Shown here: piece after piece, positions 51,268-61,091 of the stretch
Numbering within the stretch: position 1 is the first letter of the stretch
How the letters are laid out: each line of letters opens with the position of its first letter
NCBI GenBank assembly: GCA_964474905.1
Contig: CAYYUP010000002.1
Span: forward strand, 62,001-126,000
Source: JADJRG01 sp964474905
Lineage (GTDB): Bacteria; Myxococcota_A; Polyangia; Nannocystales; Nannocystaceae
Reading direction: 5' to 3'
DNA length: 64,000 nt
Notes under the pieces: model-generated
What the model was told of the DNA's origin: nothing
Database searches by the model: none
What the model saw: only the letters and a program-made list of their open reading frames with translations
Position numbers and translations under genes: made by a program

Positions 51268-52890
51268 ATGGCTTTTGTACGCGGTCTCTCCCTTTGTCTT
51301 CCTGTGATCCTTATTACGTTTGGGGCCTGTGGCGATGATGGTGTCGGCGATGGCGCTACGGACTCCAGCAGCACTTCTGCGACGGATTCGGACTCCGGCT
51401 CCTCCAGTACGACCGGGGTCCCCTTCGAGCCCTATCTGGCGCGCGGGATCACAATTACGCGGGTGGAGGCCAATCCTGGGGTCGCAGTGCCGGTCGGGCG
51501 CGACGGCGCGGGAGTTGGGGGGGAGGGTCGTAATGCCTTCATCGTTCAGGGTCGCAACACGCTCCTGCGGATCTACGTCGATGTTGCCGACGATTGGGTC
51601 GACCGCGAGATCGAGGCCCGGCTCACCCTTATTCAAGAGGACGGCACCGAGGAGGAGTTTCGCGATGTTTTCGAGATCACCGAGGACAGTCGCGACAGCA
51701 GCCTCTCGACCGGTCCCTATTTTGGCCTCGAGGCCGAGTCGATGCGTCCCGGGGTCAAGTACAAGGTCTCGCTGTGGGAGACGGCCTGGGGCTACGAAGA
51801 GCTGGCAGAGCCCGAGCCCACGCCGATGTTGCCGATCGACGGCTCGACGGCGCCTGTGGGTGTCGAGGACTCGTACGTCAACATGCGGGTCGTTTTGGTG
51901 CCGGTGGAGTACAGCTACGGCGGTTGTTCGGAGACCGTCGACGGCGAGGCGATTCTGCCGGCCTTCGACGATGCGCTCTACCAGCAAAATCCCCTGAGCA
52001 CTCTGGATATCGAGATCCACGCCCCTTACAAGGTCACCTACGACCTGAGCGCGTTTTCCGGTCTCAACCAGCTCGTCAACGAAATGAGCCAGCTGCGGGG
52101 CGCCGAGGCCGCTGATCCAGAGGTCTACTACTACGGGATCTTTGATAACTGCGGGAAGTGCATCGGCGGCGGCGATCTAAACGGGGGTTGCACGGTTGGC
52201 CTCGCGGCTTCGATCACCGGCGGTAGCAAGTCCGACGCCTGGGCCCGCGCAGCCGCCGGCCAGCTCAACAACAGCGCTGCGGCGACGTTTGTGCACGAGA
52301 TCGGCCACACCCAAGGGCGTCGGCACATCTACTGTCCGAGCGCTGGCGTACAGGCGGCGGGCACGGATTCAAGCTACCCCTACGATGGCGGCGTGATCAA
52401 CGTTTGGGGTTTTGGCGTCCGTGACTTCAAGTTGCGTCATCCGACCGCAACCTCCGACTACATGTCCTATTGCTCAAAAAGCTGGTGCTCGGATTGGCAG
52501 TGGAACGCGACCTACTCGCGCATCAAGACACTCTCGAGCTGGGAGGGCGATGATGCCGGCGCGGTGGCGGAGCAGCCCGGGCTCTTGATCGGCGCGATCT
52601 CCCCGGATGGCAGCCAGGAGTGGTGGACAGCTCCGGGCAACCTCGACCAGGGCGGCGAGCGTTCGGCGCAGCATCGGGTCCGGTTCTCGAGGAACGGGCA
52701 GATCTCCGAGGTTGCCGCTTCGGTGAGTGCTCGGCCCCATTCCGGGACGCTCAATGTTGTTGTGCCGCTGCCGACGAGCTTCGACGTCGGCGCCGGCGAG
52801 ATCCGCTATCTGGATGGTGACGATGAGCGGGCGGTCATCTTAGAGCCGGGCAAGATCTTCCACCGGCCGGATCATCTCCGCGCCCACTGA
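51268..52890 (+). CDS. Zinc metalloprotease lipoprotein (HExxH)
   Basis: A 540-residue exported protein with lipobox Phe-Gly-Ala-Cys (about 18-21) and a Ser/Thr/Asp linker (about 28-50). The N-terminal domain looks beta-rich. The zinc site is HEIGHTQGRRH (about 343-353), a long metzincin-type consensus, and DYMSYCS 40 residues later may be the Met-turn. Several Cys occur in the catalytic half (CGKCIGG, CSKSWCSDW). It may process surface proteins or peptides. ATG at 51268 is preferred over TTG at 51262; no ribosome-binding site is visible. It is divergent from the btu riboswitch. Confidence 0.83.
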   Translation: MAFVRGLSLCLPVILITFGACGDDGVGDGATDSSSTSATDSDSGSSSTTGVPFEPYLARGITITRVEANPGVAVPVGRDGAGVGGEGRNAFIVQGRNTLLRIYVDVADDWVDREIEARLTLIQEDGTEEEFRDVFEITEDSRDSSLSTGPYFGLEAESMRPGVKYKVSLWETAWGYEELAEPEPTPMLPIDGSTAPVGVEDSYVNMRVVLVPVEYSYGGCSETVDGEAILPAFDDALYQQNPLSTLDIEIHAPYKVTYDLSAFSGLNQLVNEMSQLRGAEAADPEVYYYGIFDNCGKCIGGGDLNGGCTVGLAASITGGSKSDAWARAAAGQLNNSAAATFVHEIGHTQGRRHIYCPSAGVQAAGTDSSYPYDGGVINVWGFGVRDFKLRHPTATSDYMSYCSKSWCSDWQWNATYSRIKTLSSWEGDDAGAVAEQPGLLIGAISPDGSQEWWTAPGNLDQGGERSAQHRVRFSRNGQISEVAASVSARPHSGTLNVVVPLPTSFDVGAGEIRYLDGDDERAVILEPGKIFHRPDHLRAH

Positions 52891-53142
52891 CGAACGCCTC
52901 GGCTCTGCGGGAGAGATCCCAGCGCAGCTTGCAGCACGTCGTTTGTGGACCGCGAGGTGGGGTTGCTCGGTCGGGAGCGCAGGGTTGTGATCGGAGCCCG
53001 CAACGCCGCTACATCGTCACTTCGCCCTCTGTTAAGGAGCGTATTTAGCTCCCCTGAGCCCTTGGGCCGTCGCCGTCATGTGCGCTCTCTATGGTGGTCA
53101 GGGGCTGTGCTTGTGGGGTAGCCTTGGCCCTGGAGAGAAGTG

Positions 53143-53574
53143 ATGCTCGAGTTTCCGATCGCAGAGCTCATCACCCCTGAGGAGCAGGTCGCTGTCGCTC
53201 GGGCGGTGGCAATCATGGCGTCCAGCGACGAGCAGGTCTCGGATAGCGAGCGCCACTTCGTCGAAGAACTGATGGGGCAGATGATGCTCCTGCCGGAGGA
53301 GCGCGATCTCGTCCGGCGTGAGTTCGCCAATCCGAGTGACCTGGTAACGGTCGCCCGTCAGGTGACCCATCGGGAGGCCCGGATCTACCTCTACTACCAG
53401 GCGGTACGCGCGGCGTTTGCCGACAACCGTTTGGTCGAGGGCGAGCGAGAGGCGCTGGTATCGCTGGCGAAGGCGTTCGGTTTTAGCGCTGAGCACGCCA
53501 AGCTCTTCATCCAGTGGGTCGCGGACAGCATCGAGCTCCGCGATCGCGGCCAGCGTTTGCTCGTCGAAATGTAG
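53143..53574 (+). CDS. TerB-like helical protein
   Basis: A 143-residue helical protein resembling TerB/DjlA-N domains: VAVARAVAIMASSDEQVSDSERHFV and EGEREALVSLAKAFGFSAEHAK contain the paired acidic metal-binding-like helices (SDEQVSDSE and EGERE positions). No signal peptide. GGAGAG lies 5 bases before the ATG at 53143, and TAGCCT further up could be its -10. Function unknown; TerB domains are linked to membrane stress and tellurite resistance, but no ter genes are nearby. Confidence 0.7.
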   Translation: MLEFPIAELITPEEQVAVARAVAIMASSDEQVSDSERHFVEELMGQMMLLPEERDLVRREFANPSDLVTVARQVTHREARIYLYYQAVRAAFADNRLVEGEREALVSLAKAFGFSAEHAKLFIQWVADSIELRDRGQRLLVEM

Positions 53575-53596
53575 TCCGGCAACGAGCGACTTGGGC

Positions 53597-53625
53597 TTGC
53601 GCGGCGGGGCACAACTCCCCATACT
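53597..53625 (+). promoter_or_regulatory. Candidate rpoZ promoter
   Basis: TTGCGC (53597-53602), a 17-base spacer and CATACT (53620-53625) are followed by 9 bases and the ATG of rpoZ. No Shine-Dalgarno sequence lies between, so the mRNA may have almost no leader. Confidence 0.35.
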
Positions 53626-53634
53626 CGCCGGCCC

Positions 53635-54167
<533 letters not shown>

Positions 54168-54171
<4 letters not shown>

Positions 54172-54425
54172 GCTGCTCGTTGCGCTCTGCGGGGCGATGC
54201 TTCGCATTTCTGGTCATCTCAGCGGCGCTTGCGTGTGTTGCCAAGACGCCGCCGCCGCAGTGGTCGCCGCCCGATCCACCTAGCGTGGCACGGCCACTAC
54301 CTGCAGGCTCGACGGTTCTCGGCGCATCGGCCTCGGCTGACCCTAGCGATTGTTCACCGGCCTGTGCTACCGATCGCCGAGCCGATGAGCGAGCCGATAT
54401 TCCGCAAGATCCTGGTCGCGAATAG
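54168..54425 (+). CDS. Possible small lipoprotein between rpoZ and accC
   Basis: An 85-residue frame begins at GTG overlapping the rpoZ stop by 4 bases. Residues 10-23 (RCFAFLVISAALAC) are a plausible lipoprotein signal with lipobox Ala-Leu-Ala-Cys; the rest is Pro/Ser/Ala-rich and the last 13 codons overlap accC. The overlap with rpoZ supports translation, but the composition after the signal is not distinctive. It may be a genuine small lipoprotein or a chance frame. Confidence 0.45.
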
Positions 54426-55899
54426 GGGGGAGATCGCCCTCCGTGTCTTTCAAACCTGTGCAGAGCAGGGGATCGCCACGGTCGCGGTCTACTCCGAAGC
54501 TGACAGCGATTCGTTGCATGTCGCCTTCGCCGACGAAGCCGTCTGTATCGGCGGCGCGTTGGCGAGCGAGAGTTACTTAAACATCGAGCGGATCATCGCT
54601 GCCGCAGTCGAGACTGGCGCCGAGGCGATCCATCCGGGGTACGGATTTCTCAGCGAGCGCGCCGTCTTTGTCACCGCCTGTGCCGAGGCGGGCATCGTCT
54701 TCATCGGTCCGTCCGCGCAGGCGATGAACGTGATGGGCGACAAGGTGCGCTCGCGCAAGGCGATGGCCGCCGCGGGTGTGCCCGTGGTGCCGGGTGTCAA
54801 CGATCTCGGATCGGTCGAAGACGCCGTCGTCGCTGCCCGTGAGGTCGGCTATCCGGTGATGCTAAAGGCCTCGGCCGGCGGTGGTGGCAAGGGCATGCGT
54901 GTCGTGTACAGCGAGAACGATCTCAGCAGGGCCTTCGCCGCCGCGAGTCGCGAGGCTGAAAACGCTTTTGGTGACGGTCGCCTGCTGATGGAGCGCGCGG
55001 TGATGCAGGCCAGGCACGTCGAAATCCAGCTGATGGCCGACAACCACGGCGAGGTTGTCTATCTCGGGGATCGCGACTGTTCGGTGCAGCGGCGCCACCA
55101 AAAGGTGATCGAAGAGGCGCCGAGTCCGAGCCCGCAGATGAACTCCGAGGTCCGGGCGGCGATGGGCGCGGTGGCGGTGCGCGCAGCCAAGGCTGTCGAC
55201 TACAGCGGTGCAGGCACGGTGGAATTTCTGTTCGAGGAGACCGCCGAGGGTCCGCGATTCTATTTCCTCGAGATGAACACGCGCCTCCAGGTCGAGCATC
55301 CGGTGACCGAGGCGACCTGCGGTCGTGATCTCGTGCTCGATCAGCTGCGCGTCGCCGCCGGTCAGCCGCTCGGTTACCGCCAAGAGGACGTGGAGCTGCA
55401 CGGACACGCGATCGAGTGTCGTCTTTACGCCGAGGATCCGATCCGCTTCCTGCCCTCGCCGGGCACCGTGCGGATCGCGAGGTGGCCGGTGGGCGGCAAC
55501 ATCCGCGTCGATACGGCGGTCGCTAGCGGCAGTGTCGTCTCTTCGCATTACGATCCGATGGTGGCCAAGCTCTCGGTATGGGGCCCCGATCGGCCGACCG
55601 CATTGGCACGCATGCGAGAGGCGTTGCGCGAGACGGTACTGCTCGGCATCGCCACCAACATCCCTTTCCATCTCCGCGTTTTCGACGAGCCGGACTTCCT
55701 CGCGGGCACCTTCTCGACTCGCTACATCGACGAGCATCCCGATCTCCTGCAGACCGAGGAACTCGGTGAGACCTGCTCACGGGCGATCGCAGCGGCCGCT
55801 GCGTTTGCGGCCGCGGAGGGTATCGGCCAGGGCGCTGGGGCGGCTCCTGTTGGGGTGATCCCTTCGCGTTGGCGGCAGTCTCTTCGTTGGCGGCGCTAG
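54385..55899 (+). CDS. accC: Biotin carboxylase subunit of an acyl-CoA carboxylase
   Basis: A 504-residue ATP-grasp biotin carboxylase. It begins IFRKILVANRGEIALRVFQTC, has IHPGYGFLSERAVF, the ATP-binding KASAGGGGKGMRVV and the active-site EMNTRLQVEHPVTE. It charges biotin on a carrier with bicarbonate using ATP, for fatty acid synthesis or another acyl-CoA carboxylation. About 50 residues longer than the common AccC; the extra C-terminus is Ala-rich and has no biotinylation motif. No accB or carboxyltransferase is adjacent, so the partner is unknown. ATG at 54385 is chosen; longer frames lie within the small lipoprotein frame. Confidence 0.9.
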   Translation: MSEPIFRKILVANRGEIALRVFQTCAEQGIATVAVYSEADSDSLHVAFADEAVCIGGALASESYLNIERIIAAAVETGAEAIHPGYGFLSERAVFVTACAEAGIVFIGPSAQAMNVMGDKVRSRKAMAAAGVPVVPGVNDLGSVEDAVVAAREVGYPVMLKASAGGGGKGMRVVYSENDLSRAFAAASREAENAFGDGRLLMERAVMQARHVEIQLMADNHGEVVYLGDRDCSVQRRHQKVIEEAPSPSPQMNSEVRAAMGAVAVRAAKAVDYSGAGTVEFLFEETAEGPRFYFLEMNTRLQVEHPVTEATCGRDLVLDQLRVAAGQPLGYRQEDVELHGHAIECRLYAEDPIRFLPSPGTVRIARWPVGGNIRVDTAVASGSVVSSHYDPMVAKLSVWGPDRPTALARMREALRETVLLGIATNIPFHLRVFDEPDFLAGTFSTRYIDEHPDLLQTEELGETCSRAIAAAAAFAAAEGIGQGAGAAPVGVIPSRWRQSLRWRR

Positions 55900-55981
55900 G
55901 GAGGCCATTGCTGGCATTTGTGCGGGGGAGGGGGCTTCATCCGCGATTGATCGCCCCGGCCATTCATGGCACCAAGTCGCC

Positions 55982-57634
55982 GTGCGTACGAAGCGGGTGA
56001 AGGCGACCAAATTCATCTTTGTCACCGGGGGTGTCGTCTCCTCGTTGGGCAAGGGACTCTGCGCTGCATCGATGGGCGCGCTGCTCGAGGCGCGGGGGCT
56101 CAACATCGGCCTGCAAAAGCTCGACCCTTACCTCAATGTCGATCCCGGCACGATGAACCCGACCCAGCACGGTGAGGTCTTTGTCACCGATGACGGCGCC
56201 GAGACAGATCTCGATCTCGGCCATTACGAGCGCTTCGTCTCCCACCGGATGTCGCGACACTCAAACTATACTTCAGGACAGATCTACGAGGCCGTGATCC
56301 GCCAAGAGCGGCGCGGCGACTACCTCGGTCAGACGGTGCAGGTGATCCCGCACGTCACCAACGAGATCAAGAAGTGCATCCTCAAGGCGGCCGAGGGGCT
56401 AGACCTCTTGATCGTCGAGATAGGTGGCACTGTCGGTGATATCGAGAGCTTGCCCTTCCTCGAAGCGATCCGGCAATTCGCCCTCGATCGCGAGCCGCAG
56501 GACACCGCCTTTGTGCACCTGACGCTGCTGCCCTACCTGCCGACAGCGGGCGAACTCAAGACCAAGCCGACTCAGCATTCGGTGATGAAGATGCGTGAGA
56601 TCGGGATCCAGCCCGACATTCTCGTCTGTCGCAGCGAGCAGCCGATCGGTCGAGCGACCCGCGAGAAGCTGGCGCTCTTCACGAATGTGCGCGCGGACTC
56701 GGTGATGTCGCTGACCGATCAGGACACCATCTACAAGGTGCCGCAGATCCTCCACGACGAGGGGCTCGACGATAAGATCTGCGACCTGCTCAATATTTGG
56801 AGTCGCGAGCCCCTGCTCGACGAGTGGAAGCGCATCGTCCAAACCCTGCAAAACCCCGAGCAGCGGGTAAAAATCGGCATTGTCGGCAAGTACGTCGATC
56901 TCGTCGAGTCCTACAAGAGCCTGCACGAGGCGCTTACCCACGGCGGTATTGCCTGTGATTCGGCGGTTGATGTCGAGTACATCGACGCCGAGCTGTTGAC
57001 CGCCAGCGGAGCCAAGGAGTACCTGGGCGCCGTCGACGGTATTCTGGTGCCGGGCGGCTTTGGTGAGCGTGGTAGCGAGGGCAAGGTCGCGGCGATCCGC
57101 TACGCCCGCGAGAACGGGATCCCCTACCTTGGCATCTGTCTCGGCATGCAGCTCGCGGTCTGCGAACTCGCTCGCAATGTCGGCGGCATGCCGGCTGCCC
57201 ACAGCGCTGAATTCGGCGATGACGATGACAGCGCGGTCGTCCACCTGATGGACTCGCAGGAGGGCATCAGCGACAAGGGCGGCACTATGCGACTCGGCGC
57301 GTACGCCTGCGATTTGGTGCCCGGGACCCTGGTCGCGCGGATCTACGGGCGGGCGCGGATTTCCGAGCGTCACCGCCACCGCTACGAGTTTAACAACCGC
57401 TTTCGCGAACAGCTGAGCGCTGCCGGCCTCGTGCTCTCGGGGATCTCTCCGGACGGCGCCCTGGTCGAGATGATCGAGTTGCCGATCGAGAAGCATCCCT
57501 TCTTTGTCGGTTGCCAGTTTCATCCCGAGTTTAAGAGCCGGCCGACCGCGCCGCATCCGCTCTTCATCGCCTACGTGGCCAGCGCGTTGAATCATGCCCG
57601 TGGCCAACGGGATCGCGATCCCGCCGCCTCCTGA
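55982..57634 (+). CDS. pyrG: CTP synthase
   Basis: The 550-residue enzyme aminates UTP to CTP with glutamine and ATP. The synthetase domain begins KFIFVTGGVVSSLGKGL with the Walker-type loop and includes LQKLDPYLNVDPGTMNPTQHGEV. The glutaminase domain has YLGICLGMQLAV with the nucleophile Cys, and QFHPEFKSRP with the His/Glu pair. Length is normal. Start is GTG at 55982, or GTG at 55997; neither has a clear ribosome-binding site. Confidence 0.96.
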   Translation: MRTKRVKATKFIFVTGGVVSSLGKGLCAASMGALLEARGLNIGLQKLDPYLNVDPGTMNPTQHGEVFVTDDGAETDLDLGHYERFVSHRMSRHSNYTSGQIYEAVIRQERRGDYLGQTVQVIPHVTNEIKKCILKAAEGLDLLIVEIGGTVGDIESLPFLEAIRQFALDREPQDTAFVHLTLLPYLPTAGELKTKPTQHSVMKMREIGIQPDILVCRSEQPIGRATREKLALFTNVRADSVMSLTDQDTIYKVPQILHDEGLDDKICDLLNIWSREPLLDEWKRIVQTLQNPEQRVKIGIVGKYVDLVESYKSLHEALTHGGIACDSAVDVEYIDAELLTASGAKEYLGAVDGILVPGGFGERGSEGKVAAIRYARENGIPYLGICLGMQLAVCELARNVGGMPAAHSAEFGDDDDSAVVHLMDSQEGISDKGGTMRLGAYACDLVPGTLVARIYGRARISERHRHRYEFNNRFREQLSAAGLVLSGISPDGALVEMIELPIEKHPFFVGCQFHPEFKSRPTAPHPLFIAYVASALNHARGQRDRDPAAS

Positions 57635-57783
57635 GCGCTGTCCGGACCGATCGTCGCAGGCAGGGGCCCGCCGAGTGGAGGCCCGACGACGTTCAGGACG
57701 GGCCTGTTGGCGATCGCAGGCTTGAGATCGCAGTCGCCGGTCGCCGGTCGCCCAAAGGGGCATCACCGAGTGCTGCCCGCATC

Positions 57784-57792
57784 TGCTACCCT
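57784..57792 (+). promoter_or_regulatory. Candidate extended -10 before rpoN
   Basis: TGCTACCCT, the same nine bases as before two other genes in the window, lies 33 bases before the rpoN ATG. Here a leader with GAGGAA (57811-57816) follows, so this gene would have an ordinary ribosome-binding site. Confidence 0.35.
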
Positions 57793-57825
57793 CAGAGGCA
57801 ACCGGAAGAGCGAGGAACACCGACG

Positions 57826-59283
57826 ATGGCCCTCCAGATGCGCCCCGACCTGCGGATGAGCCAGCAGCTGGTGATGACACCGCAGCTTCAGCAGGCCATC
57901 AAGCTGCTTCAGCTCTCGCGGATGGAACTCACCGATCTCGTCCGCGACGAGCTTCTCGAAAACCCGCTCCTAGAGGAGTCCCAAGAACTCGGCACCGGCA
58001 CCGAAGAGGGTGCTGAGGGCGGCGAGGACGGTGATCCCGAGCAAGAGGCCGCTCCCGAGCCCGCCGCCGAGGCCAAGGTCGAAGAGGTCAAGGTCGAGGA
58101 CGATTTCGACTGGAAGTCGGTCCTCGAGAACAACACCTACCTGCCGCCTGATCCGGGGGCGGGCGGCGGCGGCGGTGAGGAGTTGCCCTCGATCGAGGCG
58201 ACCCACTCGGCGCCCGAAACCCTCGACGAACACCTGCTCTGGCAGGTGCGCATGTCCAGCTACACGCCGCTCGACGAGGAGATCGCCGAGTACATCATTC
58301 GTTGCCTTGGCTCGGATGGCTCGCTCGGTGATGCGACGGTTGCCCAGATCGGACGTCGTCTCGGGGCCTCCACGCTGCAGGTCGAACAGGTGCTACGACG
58401 CGTGCAATGTCTCGATCCGGTGGCGGTCGCGAGTCGCAATCTCGCCGAGTGCCTGTGGATCCAGGCCAACCATCCCGAGCATCCGATCGAGGATCCGCTG
58501 GTGCTCGGGATCATCGCCAAGCACCTGCACAAGCTCGAAAACCGCGGTTATCAGGCGATCTCGCGTGACATGGGCGAAGCCCTCGAGGAGGTCTACGAGG
58601 CGACCAAAGTGATCATGGGTCTGGATCCTCGGCCCGCTCGCGCCTACGTATCCGAGTCGCCGCAGTACGTGGTGCCGGATGTGTTCATCCACAAAATCGG
58701 CGAAGACTTCATCGTCACGCTCAACGACGATGGGCTGCCAAAGCTGCGGATCTCCAACTACTACCGCTCTGCGGTGCACAGCAACGCCAAGACCAAAGAG
58801 TACATCAGCGAGCGTTTACGTTCGGCGCAATGGCTGATCCGTTCGATTCAGCAGCGCCAGCGCACGATCGTCAAGGTCACCAAGAGCATCCTCAAGTTCC
58901 AGCGCGAGTTTTTTGAGAAGGGTGTTCAGCATCTGCGGCCGCTGATCCTCAAAGATGTCGCCGAGGACATCTCGATGCATGAGTCGACGGTCTCGCGGGT
59001 GACCACCAATAAGTACGTGCACACCCCGCAGGGCATCTTTGAACTCAAGTATTTCTTCAATACAGGGATCAGCCGGCGCGGCGGAGACGAACTCGCCTCC
59101 GAGGCGGTCAAGACCAAGATAAAGATCCTGATCGACCACGAGAACCCCGCCAAACCCTACAGCGATCAAAAAATCGTCGAACTCCTCTGCGAGGAGGGCA
59201 TCGACATTGCCAGGCGAACGGTCGCTAAGTACCGTGAGCAACTCAACGTCCTTTCAAGCTCCAAGCGCCGGAGGCTCTTCTGA
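57826..59283 (+). CDS. rpoN: RNA polymerase sigma-54 factor
   Basis: The 485-residue sigma factor recognises -24/-12 promoters and needs AAA+ activators, which are abundant in myxobacteria. The N-terminal region I is Gln/Leu-rich (RMSQQLVMTPQLQQAIKLLQ), followed by an acidic region II (about 50-105), the core-binding region, and a C-terminal DNA-binding domain with the RpoN box ARRTVAKYREQL. The ATG at 57826 follows a GAGGAA leader. The downstream genes hpf, hprK, rapZ and PTS form the usual rpoN neighbourhood of proteobacteria. No lptB-type ABC gene precedes it; pyrG does. Confidence 0.96.
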   Translation: MALQMRPDLRMSQQLVMTPQLQQAIKLLQLSRMELTDLVRDELLENPLLEESQELGTGTEEGAEGGEDGDPEQEAAPEPAAEAKVEEVKVEDDFDWKSVLENNTYLPPDPGAGGGGGEELPSIEATHSAPETLDEHLLWQVRMSSYTPLDEEIAEYIIRCLGSDGSLGDATVAQIGRRLGASTLQVEQVLRRVQCLDPVAVASRNLAECLWIQANHPEHPIEDPLVLGIIAKHLHKLENRGYQAISRDMGEALEEVYEATKVIMGLDPRPARAYVSESPQYVVPDVFIHKIGEDFIVTLNDDGLPKLRISNYYRSAVHSNAKTKEYISERLRSAQWLIRSIQQRQRTIVKVTKSILKFQREFFEKGVQHLRPLILKDVAEDISMHESTVSRVTTNKYVHTPQGIFELKYFFNTGISRRGGDELASEAVKTKIKILIDHENPAKPYSDQKIVELLCEEGIDIARRTVAKYREQLNVLSSSKRRRLF

Positions 59284-59285
59284 GC

Positions 59286-59314
59286 CAAGAGACATGTCCC
59301 TTTAGGGGCGTGTC
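59286..59314 (+). repeat. Dispersed CAAGAGACATGT repeat, copy 3, with hairpin
   Basis: CAAGAGACATGT (59286-59297) starts 2 bases after the rpoN stop. GACATGTCCC (59291-59300) and GGGGCGTGTC (59305-59314) can pair, with two G-T wobbles, around a short TTTA loop. It sits between rpoN and hpf, so it could also influence transcript ends or processing. Confidence 0.5.
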
Positions 59315-59337
59315 GGTCAGAGCCGAGGAACGAAGCC

Positions 59338-59973
59338 ATGCAGACACACTTTGTATTTCGCCACATGGAGGCTTCCAACGCCCTTCGTGGCTACACTGAA
59401 GAGCGTCTCGAGAAGATCAAGCGCTACTTCGCAGAGCCCCTTCGGATCACGTGTACCTACAGTGTCAAGAGGATCCATCACACTGCGGATTTTTCAGTCG
59501 TGCTCCGCAACGGTCTCCAGCTGCACGCCTCTGAGAGCACCGAAAATATGTACTCGTCGGTGGATCTTGCGCTCGCCAAGATGGAGCGCCAGGTGAGGCG
59601 CTATAAGGATCGTATTCGCCAGCACAAGGCTCACGAAGGGCGTAGCGCGAAGGTTCGCCTAGGGGTGCTCGCCGCTGAGCGCGATACCGACGAGCGGGCG
59701 ATCCACCTGGTTGCGATCGAGACTGCGCTCGCCGAAGAGGAGGCCGCAAGCGAGGCCGTTGCGGTGAAGGTGAAGGTGTTGCGGGTCTCTGAGATCGAGA
59801 CAGAGCGCTTCACGGTCGAGCAGGCGATCATGCAGATGAACCTGCTCTACAAGACCTTCTACGTGTTCACCAACGCGGAGAGCGGTGCGGTAAATGTCAT
59901 CTATCGCCGTGACGACGACACCTACGGCCTGATCGAGGCGGCCGAGGATGTTGAGCCGGCACCCGCTGCCTGA
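59338..59973 (+). CDS. hpf: Ribosome hibernation promoting factor, long form
   Basis: A 211-residue protein. The N-terminal S30AE domain (HFVFRHMEASNALRGYTEERL) binds the 30S decoding centre in stationary phase. The C-terminal domain (MQMNLLYKTFYVFTNAESG then VNVIYRRDDDTYGLI) is that of the long HPF form, which mediates 100S ribosome dimers directly. A linker of about 60 residues joins them. Located after rpoN as in many bacteria. GAGGAACGAAGCC precedes the ATG. Confidence 0.92.
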   Translation: MQTHFVFRHMEASNALRGYTEERLEKIKRYFAEPLRITCTYSVKRIHHTADFSVVLRNGLQLHASESTENMYSSVDLALAKMERQVRRYKDRIRQHKAHEGRSAKVRLGVLAAERDTDERAIHLVAIETALAEEEAASEAVAVKVKVLRVSEIETERFTVEQAIMQMNLLYKTFYVFTNAESGAVNVIYRRDDDTYGLIEAAEDVEPAPAA

Positions 59974-60058
59974 TCGGGCGGGTTCGCGATTCACTTTCGC
60001 GATCCCTCGGGCCCGAATCACGGCGCGACGAACTCGCGCGGGCGTGGCGGTCGACGTG

Positions 60059-60064
60059 TAGACT
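60059..60064 (+). promoter_or_regulatory. Candidate -10, leaderless start of hprK
   Basis: TAGACT is followed by 6 bases and the ATG at 60071. There is no Shine-Dalgarno sequence. No clear -35 is seen at the usual distance. Confidence 0.35.
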
Positions 60065-60070
60065 CCGACC

Positions 60071-61075
60071 ATGCCCCGCGAGATCACGGTGGAGGTAGGG
60101 CAGCTCTTTGAGGCCTGCCGCGAAGCGCTCTCGATCGAGCGCATCTCGGATTGGGGGTCGCTCGATCGCAAGATCACGCGGCCGCGGATCCAAAAGGCGG
60201 GGCTCGCCCTCTCCGGATACACCAAGCATGTCTTCCCGGATCGTCTGCAGATACTCGGGCTCACAGAGATCGATTACCTGCTGAGCATCCCCTTGGAGCA
60301 GGCGGTCGCCGGCCTGGACGCCTACTGCGGGCGCGGTCTTTGCGGTCTGCTCTTGACCCGCGGTTTGGAGCCGCCGGACTTCCTTGTGGAGGCCGCCCGC
60401 CGGCACAAAATACCGCTCTTCTGCAGCCAGTCGATGAGCTCGACGGTGATCTCGACGATCACCAATCGCCTCGAGGATATGATGGCGCCGCGGACCCACA
60501 TCCACGGGGTCCTGGTCGACGTCTTTGGTATCGGCCTCCTACTCATCGGTCGCTCCGGTGTTGGCAAGAGCGAGGCGGCGCTCGATCTCATTCTCAAGGG
60601 GCATCGGCTGGTGGCCGACGACGTCGTTGAGGTCACTGTGCGCCAGCCTGCGGTCTGGGGTGCGGCTACGGAGCTGCACCAGCACCACATGGAAATCCGC
60701 GGCATGGGTATCCTCAACATCACGAGCCTATTCGGCGTGGCGGCGGTGCGGGATACCAAGAAGATCGAGGTGGTGGTCGAGCTGTCGATGGCGCACGACG
60801 CCGACTACGATCGCCTCGGCACCGAGACTGAGGTCTGGCCGATCATCGGTGTCGATGTGCCCCTCGTTCGTATGCCTCTTCGACCAGGTAGAAACATCGC
60901 CGCGCTGATCGAGGTGATCGCGCGCAATCAGATCCTCAAGTACCGAGGCCACGATTCGGCCCGTGAATTCCAAGAGATGGTAAACGCCCGGATCGCGGCG
61001 ACGACGGGCACGGGTATTCCCGAGGCGATTAACCGCTCATCCTCCGCACCAAACCCTGGCGCCGAGGTGGAGTAA
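60071..61075 (+). CDS. hprK: HPr kinase/phosphorylase
   Basis: The 334-residue enzyme phosphorylates a serine of HPr with ATP and can reverse this reaction. The P-loop GRSGVGKSEAALDL is at about 158-171, the regulatory/HprK signature EIRGMGILNITSLFG at about 213-227, and an N-terminal domain precedes them. Length is normal. HPr, EIIA and enzyme I follow in the same operon, which links carbon/nitrogen state to rpoN. The C-terminal ~25 residues are a low-complexity tail. Starts right after a -10-like TAGACT. Confidence 0.94.
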   Translation: MPREITVEVGQLFEACREALSIERISDWGSLDRKITRPRIQKAGLALSGYTKHVFPDRLQILGLTEIDYLLSIPLEQAVAGLDAYCGRGLCGLLLTRGLEPPDFLVEAARRHKIPLFCSQSMSSTVISTITNRLEDMMAPRTHIHGVLVDVFGIGLLLIGRSGVGKSEAALDLILKGHRLVADDVVEVTVRQPAVWGAATELHQHHMEIRGMGILNITSLFGVAAVRDTKKIEVVVELSMAHDADYDRLGTETEVWPIIGVDVPLVRMPLRPGRNIAALIEVIARNQILKYRGHDSAREFQEMVNARIAATTGTGIPEAINRSSSAPNPGAEVE

Positions 61076-61091
61076 AGCGAGTCGGTACATT

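Noticed and set aside
54862..55737. 291-codon minus-strand frame within accC
   Set aside because: Shadow of the biotin carboxylase gene with Arg/His-rich composition.
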